A stretch of 64,000 nucleotides of DNA from assembly GCA_029261855.1 (NCBI GenBank), contig JAJDAN010000077.1:49610-113609 (forward strand), in the 5' to 3' direction. Position numbers and translations under genes: made by a program. This DNA is from Deltaproteobacteria bacterium (GTDB lineage: Bacteria; Myxococcota_A; UBA9160; UBA4427). The notes under the pieces were generated by a model, which did no database searches, was not told the DNA's origin, and saw only the letters and a program-made list of their open reading frames with translations. Positions 51,601 to 58,909 of this stretch are shown one piece after another (positions within the stretch are counted from its first letter, which is position 1; each line of letters opens with the position of its first letter).

Positions 51601-51752
51601 TGCCCCTACTCCTCGCGAGCGGTGCGGGAGCAGAGATGCGCCAGTCGCTCGGCACTGCAGTCTTCTTCGGAATGCTCGGCGTCACGTTCTTCGGGCTGGT
51701 GCTGACGCCGGTGTTCTACGTCGCCGTCCGAGGGGCGAGACGCCGTGACTAG
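48621..51752 (+). CDS. RND efflux pump inner-membrane subunit (AcrB/HAE1 family)
   Basis: Proton-driven exporter of 1043 residues, full length for AcrB-type pumps. It opens with NFFIDRPIFAMVLSILIIVA. Helix 4 carries the proton-relay Asp pair (GVVVDDAIIVVENVERHLER), and the second half repeats the topology (FIVLVALAAKNAILIVEFAK). The two large periplasmic loops have normal length. It is translationally coupled to the adaptor. Typical substrates are hydrophobic drugs, solvents or detergents, perhaps relevant to an organism degrading aromatics; specificity cannot be read from sequence. Confidence 0.95.
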   Translation: MKLANFFIDRPIFAMVLSILIIVAGALAYPGLPLSQYPEIVPPTIVVRGSYPGANAQVVASTVATPIEQEVNGVEDMLYMTSQSTNDGGMTLTITFALGTDLDRAQVLVQNRVAVAEPRLPEEVRRLGLTTRKSSPDMLMVAHLLSVDDRYDELYISNYALLRVRDVLARLDGVGDVTIFGAREYSMRIWLDPEMIATLGLTAGDVVGALREQNVQVAAGVIGQPPAPEGTQFQLVVSTLGRLVTPDEFGKIVVKTGEDGRVTRVEDVGRVELGARDYGTGSYLDGRKAVGMGIFQRPGSNALATAERVRATLADLSRDFPPGLAYEIAYDPTVFVEESVRDVTRTLFEAVGLVVLVVLLFLQRWRTSLIPLLAIPVSLIGTFAVMAAFGFSLNNLSLFGLVLAIGVVVDDAIIVVENVERHLERGLAPRDAARRAMEEVGSAVIASTLVLGAVFVPAAFLSGISGQFFRQFAITIAVSMFLSLFVSLTLSPALSAQLLGAHGAAPDRAQRLLDRLLGWIFRGFDVSLNRFREVYEWVVRKVVNRVVLGLLAYVVLLLLTAFAFRQVPSGFIPLQDQGFAIVSVQLPDGASLARTEAVTLEAMSLAREAPGVAHAVGIPGFSGATRTNSANQAALFVTFEPFAARDARGLRAPVIIGELRERLARITAARISVFPPPPVRGLGTAGGFKLQLQDRAGLGSQALEEAAGKLIAAGDGREGLESLFTTFRASTPQLFVDVDRTKAKMMDVPLGNIFDTLQIYLGSVYVNDFNLFDRTFQVRAQADASYRAEPADIARMKTRNRDGDMVPLGAVVDVRRIVGPDRVVRYNMFPAAEINGDTAAGTSSGEAIASVERLAQEVLPPGMGFEWTDLAYQEIQAGNTALLIFPLSVLLAFLTLAALYESWGLPLAVILIVPLCLLFAIGGIWLRGLDDNILTQIGFIVLVALAAKNAILIVEFAKEREEDGLSPREAAIEAARLRLRPILMTSFAFILGVVPLLLASGAGAEMRQSLGTAVFFGMLGVTFFGLVLTPVFYVAVRGARRRD

Positions 51753-51862
51753 GGATCGATGAGCTTCCGCTCTCCGCGGCGTTTCCAGGCGGGGGGATCC
51801 TGCATCCAATCGTCACGGCTGCCCGGTGTTTCACCGCAGCCGAATCGAGGAGGGACCGACCC

Positions 51863-52297
51863 ATGCGAAGTCTACGCTTGATCGTGGCGGCGTTTCTGCT
51901 GCTTGCGCTTCCCCCATCGCAAGCGGCCGCCCAGGCGACCGGGCAAGACCATATCGACCATCGTCACCAGACGATTCGGATCCAAGGCGGCTCGCTGCAC
52001 CCGCAGCTTCAGCGCGTGTCCGCCAAGGACGCCATTACCTGGCTCAACTACTCCGGAGGCGCCGTCCGCATATCGTTCGACGTCGCGGTCGCCAAGAAGA
52101 TGGTGTGTACCGCGGTCGGCGGCTTCCACGTGAGCGGTTCGCGGCTCGAGTCGCCGAAGATCGAGTCCCGCCAGTTCGTTTCCGCCTGCCGCCTGCAGCC
52201 GGGCGAATACCTCTATCAGGTCGAACTGTACGATGAGAGCGGCGGCGAGGGTCAAGCGTCCAAAGCCCGTCTGCAGGGCAAGCTGGTCGTGGAGTGA
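51863..52297 (+). CDS. Periplasmic cupredoxin-like protein
   Basis: A 144-residue exported protein with signal peptide RLIVAAFLLLALPPSQAAAQ. The rest is a single beta sandwich (ITWLNYSGGAVRISFDVAVA, VSACRLQPGEYLYQVELYDE) with the strand order of cupredoxins. The canonical copper ligands (His, Cys, His, Met) are not clearly present: there are two Cys and an N-terminal His cluster (DHIDHRHQ). It may bind metal differently or only share the fold. The ATG follows GGAGGG by eight bases. It stands alone downstream of the RND pump. Confidence 0.65.
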   Translation: MRSLRLIVAAFLLLALPPSQAAAQATGQDHIDHRHQTIRIQGGSLHPQLQRVSAKDAITWLNYSGGAVRISFDVAVAKKMVCTAVGGFHVSGSRLESPKIESRQFVSACRLQPGEYLYQVELYDESGGEGQASKARLQGKLVVE

Positions 52298-52423
52298 TCC
52301 GGGTGCGGATCATGGTGCCCGCGCGTGCCGGTTACGCGAACGGCGCCTTGACGAAGAAGCCGTAGATCTCTTCTGCGTCGAAAAATCCGAGCGACCCATA
52401 CGGTTCGTCGAAGCGCTGGCCCG

Positions 52424-52760
52424 CTAGCCTTCGAGGTACTCCAGAGCCGGCTCCAGACGACGGAACACGCGGAGCTGGGGTAGGGCTTCTTCCGAACGAA
52501 GCGCGAACATTCGCGCCAATCCGAACAAGGCGTCCCGATCGGAAACGATCGCGATACGTCCGCCAGGTGTGCAGCCTGCGCAGCGTTTGGTGAGTGTGCG
52601 TACCTCACGCGTCTCGATGTCTACCGTCTCCACCGAACGGAGATCGACGAGCGTGTCGAGCCCGAGAGCGGCCTCATCTCGGTAGATCGCATCCAGCCAG
52701 CTTTCGACGCAGCCCTTGCCGATCCGGTCTGAGGCCCAAGCGCCGATTCTGGTGTGACGC
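52424..52760 (-). pseudogene. 5'-truncated SpoIIAA/STAS-like protein
   Basis: The frame reads CVESWLDAIYRDEAALGLDT, VDLRSVETVDIETREVRTLT and RIAIVSDRDALFGLARMFAL, ending with a stop at 52424. This matches the second half of the SpoIIAA-like/STAS family found widely as small cytoplasmic proteins. No start codon exists in frame before the sequence runs into the divergent regulator's leader, and about the first 25 residues of the family are missing. Most likely a truncated pseudogene. Confidence 0.6.
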
Positions 52761-52894
52761 CCGGTTGGGGGTCTCGTGTCGATCCCCCTACGGGGTCCCG
52801 GCCGCGGGAAGCGCGGCCGCGGCCGGTGACACCGAGGACGATCTGGGAGACGCTCTGGCAGAGAGTTCTGACCGAGGGGTGGGACCGGGGTCCG

Positions 52895-53236
52895 ATGCCC
52901 AAGCTTCGCATTCGTATCGAGTTCGACGGCCACCGCTCGTTGGGACCGGGGAAGATCCAGCTCCTCGAGGCGGTGGCCGAGTACGGGTCGATCTCGGCGG
53001 CCGCGCGTTCGATGGAGATGAGCTATCGCCATGCCTGGGAGATGCTGGACGACGTAAACCAGTGCTTCCGTGAGCCGGTGATCGAGACCGAGACCGGCGG
53101 ACGGGCCGGAGGCGGAGCCCGCGTGACCCGCATCGGGCACGATCTGATCGAGCGCTATCGCGCGATGCAGGGCAAGGCCGCGAGCGCGGTCGAAGAGGAT
53201 CTGCGCGCACTCGGACGCGCCAGCTCGAAGCCGTAG
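52895..53236 (+). CDS. ModE-like winged-helix regulator lacking a ligand domain
   Basis: A 113-residue DNA-binding protein equivalent to the N-terminal domain of the molybdate regulator ModE. The signature segments are GPGKIQLLEAVAEYGSISAA then ARSMEMSYRHAWEMLDDVN, with GGRAGGGARVTRIGHDLIER forming the wing. ModE has a C-terminal TOBE pair for molybdate; it is absent here, as in many short homologues. The ATG at 52895 follows a GGGG tract. It lies just upstream of the TonB/ECF uptake operon in the same orientation and is the obvious candidate to control it. Confidence 0.82.
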   Translation: MPKLRIRIEFDGHRSLGPGKIQLLEAVAEYGSISAAARSMEMSYRHAWEMLDDVNQCFREPVIETETGGRAGGGARVTRIGHDLIERYRAMQGKAASAVEEDLRALGRASSKP

Positions 53237-53257
53237 CGGTCCGCGTTCCCGGACCGC
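53236..53257 (+). terminator. Hairpin directly after the ModE-like gene
   Basis: GCGGTCC (53236-53242) pairs with GGACCGC (53251-53257) around an 8-base loop, starting at the last base of the stop codon. There is no T run. It could separate the regulator from the downstream transport operon. Confidence 0.45.
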
Positions 53258-53298
53258 ACGCCGCGCCTTGACCCTGCCGAACTCCGCGTGCTACGCCC

Positions 53299-53329
53299 TT
53301 GACTGTCCTTGTTCCCGTCAGGGTATAGC
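53299..53329 (+). promoter_or_regulatory. Candidate sigma-70 promoter of the TonB/ECF operon
   Basis: TTGACT at 53299-53304 and TATAGC at 53324-53329 are separated by 19 bases, slightly longer than optimal. The pair lies 56 bases before the tonB start and after the hairpin that follows the regulator gene. A second CCTTGAC motif lies about 30 bases upstream (53266-53272), which could be a regulator or alternative promoter element. Confidence 0.4.
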
Positions 53330-53384
53330 GCTCTCGCGACTGGTTCGACAGCCATGACGAGAGCGACCGGAGGCCCCCAACCGG

Positions 53385-54182
53385 ATGAGCGTGACCGCGT
53401 CCCGACTGCCGTTGAGTGCAAGGTCGGTGGGCATATCCGGAGCTCTGCACGCCTGCGCTCTCGTGGGTGTGTTCCTGATCGCTCCCTCCGCTCCCCCGAG
53501 CCCCGAGCAGCCGCTCGCGACGGACGCAGCCCGCATGTCGGTGCAGTGGGTCGCGCTCACCGGCGAGCCGCGAAGCGCGGGCCACGGGGCTCGGCCGGAG
53601 CCGGGCGAGCCGGCGCCGGTTCCGGCGCCGGCGGTCGCGCGCCCGGCGGCCGCCGCGAACGGCAAGCGGTCCGAGCTGGCCCGCCCGGGTGAGTCGCCGC
53701 CCCGGGCCAGCGGGCGCCCGCTGGCTCGCGCACCCCGCGCTGTTTCCGCATCGGAGCCGCGGGTCGAGGCGCCGATCCTCTTGCCGCCCACAGCTTCGTC
53801 GGCGCGCCCCGACTCCCAACCGGCGGCAGCCCCGGTGACGCGGGTGGCCGGAGTCGAGCGCGAGGTGCAGAAGGGCGCAGTGCTGCCCGATTGGCCCAGC
53901 CCGGGCGAGGTCGACCACGCCGCCCGACCGCGCTGGCAGATCCGCCCGGAATATCCGGCTCGGGCTCGTCGCAGCGGGCGAGAGTCCACCGTCGTGGTCG
54001 AGGCCTGGGTGGACGAGGTCGGCGCCGTTGCCTTCGCGTCCGTTCTGCGCAGCGGCGGCGAGGACTTCGACGAGTCCGCTCGCCGAGCCGTGCGTCGTTC
54101 TTCGTTCCAGCCCGCGCGTCGAGCCGGGCAGGCTGTCGCCTCTCGTGTGGCGCTGCGAATCCACTTCGAGCTGTACGACTGA
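53385..54182 (+). CDS. tonB: TonB family energy-transducing protein
   Basis: Couples the inner-membrane proton gradient to the outer-membrane receptor encoded next. It has 265 residues: a single N-terminal membrane helix (GISGALHACALVGVFLIAPS), a long Pro/Ala/Arg-rich periplasm-spanning region, and a C-terminal TonB domain (IRPEYPARARRSGRESTVVV, SGGEDFDESARRAVRRSSFQ). The first helix keeps the usual His. No exbB/exbD are nearby, so the energising complex is encoded elsewhere. It starts the operon and is followed 16 bases later by the receptor. Confidence 0.88.
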   Translation: MSVTASRLPLSARSVGISGALHACALVGVFLIAPSAPPSPEQPLATDAARMSVQWVALTGEPRSAGHGARPEPGEPAPVPAPAVARPAAAANGKRSELARPGESPPRASGRPLARAPRAVSASEPRVEAPILLPPTASSARPDSQPAAAPVTRVAGVEREVQKGAVLPDWPSPGEVDHAARPRWQIRPEYPARARRSGRESTVVVEAWVDEVGAVAFASVLRSGGEDFDESARRAVRRSSFQPARRAGQAVASRVALRIHFELYD

Positions 54183-54198
54183 TCGCCCCGGAGGACCC

Positions 54199-56292
54199 TT
54201 GCCCGCGCCGTTCCGATTTCGTTACCGCACCCACCTGGGTGTGCTCGTGCTGCTCGTCCTGTCCGCCGCAGTCTGCACGGCTTCGGCGGCCGACGAGCCG
54301 CCGTCGCACGGCGACGCCGCCGGTGAAGACTCGAAGACGCCCGTCTACGACGTGTACGTCACGTCGCCGCGAGACCTGGTCGAGCAGGTCGCGACCGTGC
54401 GCCGTCTCGACCGGCAGGACTTCCGGCAGGAAGACGCGCGCACCCTGGACGAGGCATTCCAGCACGTTCCCAACGTGGTGGTCAGAACCGGGGGCGACGG
54501 CGTGCCGCGCATCGACGTTCGGGGCCTGCGGTCGCGACAGCTGATGCTGCTGGTGGACGGCGTTCCCTTCAACTCCACGGCCGACAGTCAGTTCGACGCT
54601 TCGCTCATCCCCACGCAGCTGATCGAACGCATCGACCTCGTCACCAGCAACAGCTCGGTCCTGTACGGGGACGGGGGCATCGCGGGCGTCCTCCAGATTC
54701 GTACGCGCAAGCCCACCGAGGATCTCGAGACCACTGCCGCCCTGGACGTGCGGACCCGGGGCCAGTACACGCCCGAGGCGACGATCTCGGACACGGTCGC
54801 CGGCGTGGAGACGTTCTTCGCCGGTCAGTACCTGGACTCCCACGGCTACCAGCTGTCGGACTCCTTCGATCCGACCTCCGTCGAGAACGGCAACCTGCGA
54901 GACAACTCGCGCCAGAAGCAGGGGAACTTCTTCGGCAAGATCGGGTACGTGATCAATCCCGAGGCGCGCGTCGACGTTCTCGCCGACTTCCGCAAGGGCG
55001 AGTTCGAGGTGCCCCCGAACGTCGTGGACGATCCCCAGGATCGCTTCGCCTCGCGGACGCGCTACGAGAAGGTCAAGGACCTCGAAGGCTTCTCGACGCT
55101 GGTCTCCGGAAGCCTCGATCCAGAGGGCCCCGCCTCGTTGCGGGCCTGGGGCTACGTCAACCAACAGGAAGAGAAGCGTCGCGGCTACGACGACGCCGAC
55201 TACGACACGATCTCGCGCAACGGGAGCTTCTCGCTCGACGAGAAGGCGCTCAACACCGGCGGCTCGGTCCACGGCCGCTACGAGCTCGGCGGGCTCGGGG
55301 CGCTGCGAGTCGCGGGGAACGGGCGCTTCGAGCGCTTCGAGGCCCACGGCATCACCTGCGTCACGAGTGGTGGGGGCGGCGGCGGAGGAGGAGGAGGAGG
55401 AGGAGGACGTTGCGGGTCTGGAGGAAACCAGACGCCCTTCACTCGGATCGACAGCACCGACGATCTCGGCGCGTGGTCGCTGGCAGCGGAGTACGAGATC
55501 GAGCCCCTGGAGTCCCTGGGCGTGGTGCTGGGCTACGGCCATGCCTTTCTCGAGGGACAGGACGGCGTCTCGGACGACGGCTCCATCGGCCTCGTGGGCG
55601 CGACCTACGAGCTTCCGACACGGACGCGCGTGCGCGCCTCCGCGGCGCGAAAGATCCGCTTCCCGTCCGTCGTGCAGCTGTACGACGCGGAGAGCGGAAA
55701 CACCGGGCTCGACAGCGAGACCTGCTGGTGCTTCGAAGTCGGCGTGGTGCAGTCCCTGCCGTGGCGCTGGACGGGACACTCGACGGTACAGGTGGCCGCG
55801 TTCTGGCAGGAGCTTCACGATTTCATCGAACGAGACGCGAGCCGCATCTTCGAGAATCGCCAGAAGCTGCGGATGCAGGGGGTCGAGCTCTCGACGACTT
55901 CGCGCCCCTTCGAGCCTCTCGAGCTCCGCTTCTCGTACGCCTGGCTGCGCGCTCGTGACCGCAGCAACGACCGCAACTTCGACAAGCTCGGCAACCGCCC
56001 GCAGCACACCATCGACTTCGAGGCTCTCTACACGCATCCGTGGCACGGAGACCTGCGTCTCGCCCTGCGGCACTACCGGGGCATCCTGCAGGAATCTCGC
56101 AACGCCCCGTACCAGACGAAAGACCTGGACGACTTCACGATGGTCGACGTCCGCGTCGCCCAGCGACTCTGGGACGAGCACGCCGAGCTGTACTTCGGCG
56201 TCGACAACCTCTTCGACGAGGAGGGCGAGATCAACTTCGGCTCTCCACTTCCCGGAAGGACCTACCTCGGTGGCATCCGCCTCCACTACTGA
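54199..56292 (+). CDS. TonB-dependent outer-membrane receptor
   Basis: A 697-residue receptor. The TTG at 54199 is chosen because GGAGG lies five bases upstream and a signal peptide follows (HLGVLVLLVLSAAVCTASAA). A TonB-box-like segment (VYDVYVTSPRD) precedes the plug domain (LDEAFQHVPNVVVRTGGDGV, RGLRSRQLMLLVDGVPFNST). The barrel ends in an aromatic residue (YLGGIRLHY) as expected for outer-membrane insertion. Near residue 390 an extracellular loop carries CVTS, a run of 13 Gly and RCGSGG. The substrate is unknown but should match the ECF transporter encoded downstream; candidates include a metal complex or cofactor-like molecule. Confidence 0.9.
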   Translation: MPAPFRFRYRTHLGVLVLLVLSAAVCTASAADEPPSHGDAAGEDSKTPVYDVYVTSPRDLVEQVATVRRLDRQDFRQEDARTLDEAFQHVPNVVVRTGGDGVPRIDVRGLRSRQLMLLVDGVPFNSTADSQFDASLIPTQLIERIDLVTSNSSVLYGDGGIAGVLQIRTRKPTEDLETTAALDVRTRGQYTPEATISDTVAGVETFFAGQYLDSHGYQLSDSFDPTSVENGNLRDNSRQKQGNFFGKIGYVINPEARVDVLADFRKGEFEVPPNVVDDPQDRFASRTRYEKVKDLEGFSTLVSGSLDPEGPASLRAWGYVNQQEEKRRGYDDADYDTISRNGSFSLDEKALNTGGSVHGRYELGGLGALRVAGNGRFERFEAHGITCVTSGGGGGGGGGGGGGRCGSGGNQTPFTRIDSTDDLGAWSLAAEYEIEPLESLGVVLGYGHAFLEGQDGVSDDGSIGLVGATYELPTRTRVRASAARKIRFPSVVQLYDAESGNTGLDSETCWCFEVGVVQSLPWRWTGHSTVQVAAFWQELHDFIERDASRIFENRQKLRMQGVELSTTSRPFEPLELRFSYAWLRARDRSNDRNFDKLGNRPQHTIDFEALYTHPWHGDLRLALRHYRGILQESRNAPYQTKDLDDFTMVDVRVAQRLWDEHAELYFGVDNLFDEEGEINFGSPLPGRTYLGGIRLHY
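55370..55408 (+). repeat. (GGN)13 tract including GGA x8 in the receptor gene
   Basis: A run of Gly codons begins GGT GGG GGC GGC GGC and continues as eight GGA repeats before CGT. It encodes 13 consecutive Gly flanked by Cys residues. A triplet repeat can change length by slippage without shifting the frame, altering loop length. Confidence 0.85.
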
Positions 56293-56293
56293 G

Positions 56294-57508
56294 ATGTTCT
56301 CGCTCCCGCCGAGCGCAGCGCGTCCGATCGTCCGGGCGTCCGGGCTCGGGCTGCTGCGGGAGGGCATCAGGTCGCCGCTTCTCACGGACCTGAGCCTGGA
56401 GCTCCGCCCCGGCGAGTGCCTACTGCTCGAAGGACGCACCGGCTGCGGAAAATCGAGTCTGCTGCGCGCACTGGCGGGCTTGTCCGGCGTCGCGTTCGGG
56501 GGCGGGCCGCTGCTTTGCAGCGCCCGCGTGACCTTGCTGCTGCAACACGTCGAGACCCAGCTGCTGTGCACGACCTGTGGCGAGGAGGTCGCGCTCGGGT
56601 TGCGTGGTCGACGCCTGCCGTCCAGCCGCGTGGGCGCGTTCGTGCGCACGGCGCTCGAACGCGTCGGCCTGGCGGGCTTCGAGCGTCGCGAAGTGGACCG
56701 ACTGTCGGCGGGGCAGAAGCAGCGGGTCGTGCTCGCCGCACTACTCGCGCTCGAGCCCGAGGTCCTGTTGCTGGACGAGCCGTGCTCGGCACTCGACGCC
56801 TCGGGGCGCGCGGGTCTCGCGGCCGTGCTCGCCGACCTGAAGGAGCGGGGTACGTCACTGCTGGTTGCGGATCACGCACCGGCCGAGCTGCTGGCGGTCG
56901 TCGACCGCAGGATGGCGATCGAGGGAAACCGTCTCGTCGATGCGAGCGGCCCGCAGCGCGTCTCGTCGTCCGTCCGTCGCGCGCCCCCTGCAGCTGGCCC
57001 GCGCACCCTCGTCACGGGCCCCAACGGCTCGGGCAAGTCGGCCCGATTGCGCGCCATGGCGGCTCGTGCGTCGGGCGACGGGGAGGCGGCTCTCGTCATC
57101 CAGGAGCCAAGGCGCAGCCTGTTCGCGCGAACGGTGGAACGAGAGCTGTCGTTCGGGCTCCGGCACTCGCAACTGTCCGGCGAAGCGCGGCGCGCCCGGA
57201 CGAAAGAGCTGCTGGCCCGTCTCGATCTGGAGCCTTGCGCCGACCGCTCGCCTCGCAGGCTGAGCTTCGGGCAGCAGCATCGGCTGGCGATCGCGGCAGC
57301 TCTGGTCGCGTCCCCCCCGTTGCTGCTGCTCGACGAGCCGTTCGCCGGTCTCGACCTCTCGGCCCGTGGCGCCCTGCTCGAACTTCTCGAGGACGAGCAG
57401 GCCCGGACCGGCGCCGCGATCGTAGTCGCGTCACACGACCGGGAGCCGCTGGCGACCTGGTGTGACGAGGTGGTGTGCCTGTCGTCCCGTGAGGCCCCCG
57501 ATGTCTGA
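56294..57508 (+). CDS. ECF transporter dual ATP-binding protein (fused EcfA-EcfA')
   Basis: A 404-residue protein with two ABC ATPase domains. Domain 1: Walker A EGRTGCGKSSLL, signature LSAGQKQR, Walker B VLLLDEPCSALD. Domain 2: Walker A TGPNGSGKSARL, signature LSFGQQHR, Walker B LLLLDEPFAGLD, H-loop ASHDRE. Both domains look competent. Fused ATPases of this form drive energy-coupling-factor importers. It starts one base after the receptor stop and overlaps the EcfT gene by 8 bases. The frame is open well upstream, but the ATG at 56294 is the sensible start. Confidence 0.9.
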   Translation: MFSLPPSAARPIVRASGLGLLREGIRSPLLTDLSLELRPGECLLLEGRTGCGKSSLLRALAGLSGVAFGGGPLLCSARVTLLLQHVETQLLCTTCGEEVALGLRGRRLPSSRVGAFVRTALERVGLAGFERREVDRLSAGQKQRVVLAALLALEPEVLLLDEPCSALDASGRAGLAAVLADLKERGTSLLVADHAPAELLAVVDRRMAIEGNRLVDASGPQRVSSSVRRAPPAAGPRTLVTGPNGSGKSARLRAMAARASGDGEAALVIQEPRRSLFARTVERELSFGLRHSQLSGEARRARTKELLARLDLEPCADRSPRRLSFGQQHRLAIAAALVASPPLLLLDEPFAGLDLSARGALLELLEDEQARTGAAIVVASHDREPLATWCDEVVCLSSREAPDV

Positions 57509-58184
57509 TGTCGAAGCGGGCTACCGGGAGCGGCCGTTCCAGTTCCGGAGCGGCCAGTCACCGCTGCACCGGATGGGTGCGGGTTGGAAGCTGCTCGGGG
57601 TCACCTGCGCCGGAGCGTTCGCCCTCGGTGTCGATGCCATGCCGTTGCTGTCGGCGCTCGCGCTGCTCGTCGCGTCGGGGTACATGCTGGCGCGGCTGTC
57701 GCCCGGGGACCTGTGGCGAGACCTGCGCTGGTTGTTGCTGCAGGGGGTCGTCGTCGTTCTGTTGACGGTGCTCGTTCGCGGCGGGGACGCTTGGCCTGCC
57801 GGTGTGCGCACCGCGCTCCAGCTCGTGCTCGTGTTCCTGCCCGTTGCGCTCCTGCTCCGGACCACATCCTCGGAGCGACTCCTCGACCTGGCGAAGCGAA
57901 CGCTCCCCGACCGGCTGGGGTTCGCGTTGGGGACGACCCTGCGCTTCGTGCCCGTTTTTGCGCGCGAATTCGGAGAGCTGGTGGAGATGCAGCGTCTGCG
58001 CGGGGCTCGTCTGGGCGTGCGCGATGCGTGGCGTCCCGGAGCTTGGCACGACTGGTTGGCTTGCGTGGCCGTGCCCATGGCGGTGCGCGCGATCGAGGTT
58101 GCAGAGGAGGCCGCGGATGCGGCCGAGCTGCGCGGGATCGGAAACGAAGGCGTCGTTGCGGCGCCACAGGAGGATGGGGCATGA
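57501..58184 (+). CDS. ECF transporter T component (EcfT)
   Basis: Transmembrane coupling protein, 227 residues with about five membrane helices (LLSALALLVASGYMLARLSP, ALQLVLVFLPVALLLRTTSS). The cytoplasmic coupling-helix motif is seen as EMQRLRGARLGVRD, matching the Ala-Arg-Gly type signatures that dock onto the EcfA ATPases. The ATG overlaps the end of the ATPase gene, and its stop overlaps the start of the next gene (ATGA). Confidence 0.88.
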   Translation: MSDVEAGYRERPFQFRSGQSPLHRMGAGWKLLGVTCAGAFALGVDAMPLLSALALLVASGYMLARLSPGDLWRDLRWLLLQGVVVVLLTVLVRGGDAWPAGVRTALQLVLVFLPVALLLRTTSSERLLDLAKRTLPDRLGFALGTTLRFVPVFAREFGELVEMQRLRGARLGVRDAWRPGAWHDWLACVAVPMAVRAIEVAEEAADAAELRGIGNEGVVAAPQEDGA

Positions 58185-58909
58185 GGACGACCTGGCTGAT
58201 CGGGATCGACGACACGGACAACCACGAGAGCATCGGTACTGGCCGGCTCTCGCGCATGCTGGCGTCATGCCTGGTGGAGGAGGGACAGCTCGCGGATCCC
58301 TCGGTTACGCGCCATCAGCTGCTCGTGCACCCGGACGTGCCGTACACGTCCCACAACAGCGACGCGTGCATCGAAGCGACCGGGGTCGAGGGAGCCGGCG
58401 ACAAGCTCTTCGAGCTGTCCCAGGCCTTCCTGATCGAGCACGAGCACGTCGGTGCGAACCCGGGGCTCTGCGTGGTACGCGCGGATCGCGTTCCGGCCGC
58501 GTTGCCCGCCCTCGGACGCCGGGCGCAGCACGAGGTGCTCGACCTGGCGGACTTCGACGCCGAGATCGCTTCCTGTGACTTGCGGATCTGGTCGCGGGGA
58601 GAGACCGGTCAGGGCCGCATTGGTGCAGTCTGCGGCGTGGCCCTCCGCAGCACTGGCGAGGACGGTCGCTTCATCGATCTCCCGGGCATTCGTGCCGTCG
58701 GGGGTCGGATGAAGGTGGAGGCCCTGCTCGCGGGTACCGGGGTCGAGCGGGTCGTCACGCCCGAAGGCCTGGATCTGGGTCCCGAGGTGGAAATCGAGAC
58801 CCGTGACTGGATCCGACCGGCGCTCCGGGGAGGCAAGGCCGTCTTCACCGTGCGCCAGGAGGCGGGTGAGTGGGTTCCCGACCAGCGACGCGCCAAGGAC
58901 GACGGCTGA
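58181..58909 (+). CDS. TiaS-like protein (archaeal tRNA-Ile2 agmatinylcytidine synthetase N-terminal domain homologue)
   Basis: A 242-residue soluble protein opening with LIGIDDTDNHESIGTGRLSR, the nucleotide-binding GIDDTD signature of TiaS, the archaeal enzyme that attaches agmatine to a tRNA cytidine. VTRHQLLVHPDVPYTSHNSD and EHVGANPGLCVV also fit that family. TiaS proper is about 400-450 residues with C-terminal OB-fold and zinc-ribbon parts for tRNA; these are missing, so tRNA modification is unlikely. Its place between the EcfT and S-component genes, with overlapping junctions on both sides, points to a role in using or sensing the imported substrate. That role is unknown. Confidence 0.75.
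   Translation: MRTTWLIGIDDTDNHESIGTGRLSRMLASCLVEEGQLADPSVTRHQLLVHPDVPYTSHNSDACIEATGVEGAGDKLFELSQAFLIEHEHVGANPGLCVVRADRVPAALPALGRRAQHEVLDLADFDAEIASCDLRIWSRGETGQGRIGAVCGVALRSTGEDGRFIDLPGIRAVGGRMKVEALLAGTGVERVVTPEGLDLGPEVEIETRDWIRPALRGGKAVFTVRQEAGEWVPDQRRAKDDG

Noticed and set aside
53557..56649. 1030-codon minus-strand frame across tonB and the receptor gene
   Set aside because: Antisense to genes with clear TonB, plug and barrel motifs; composition typical of GC-rich shadow frames.
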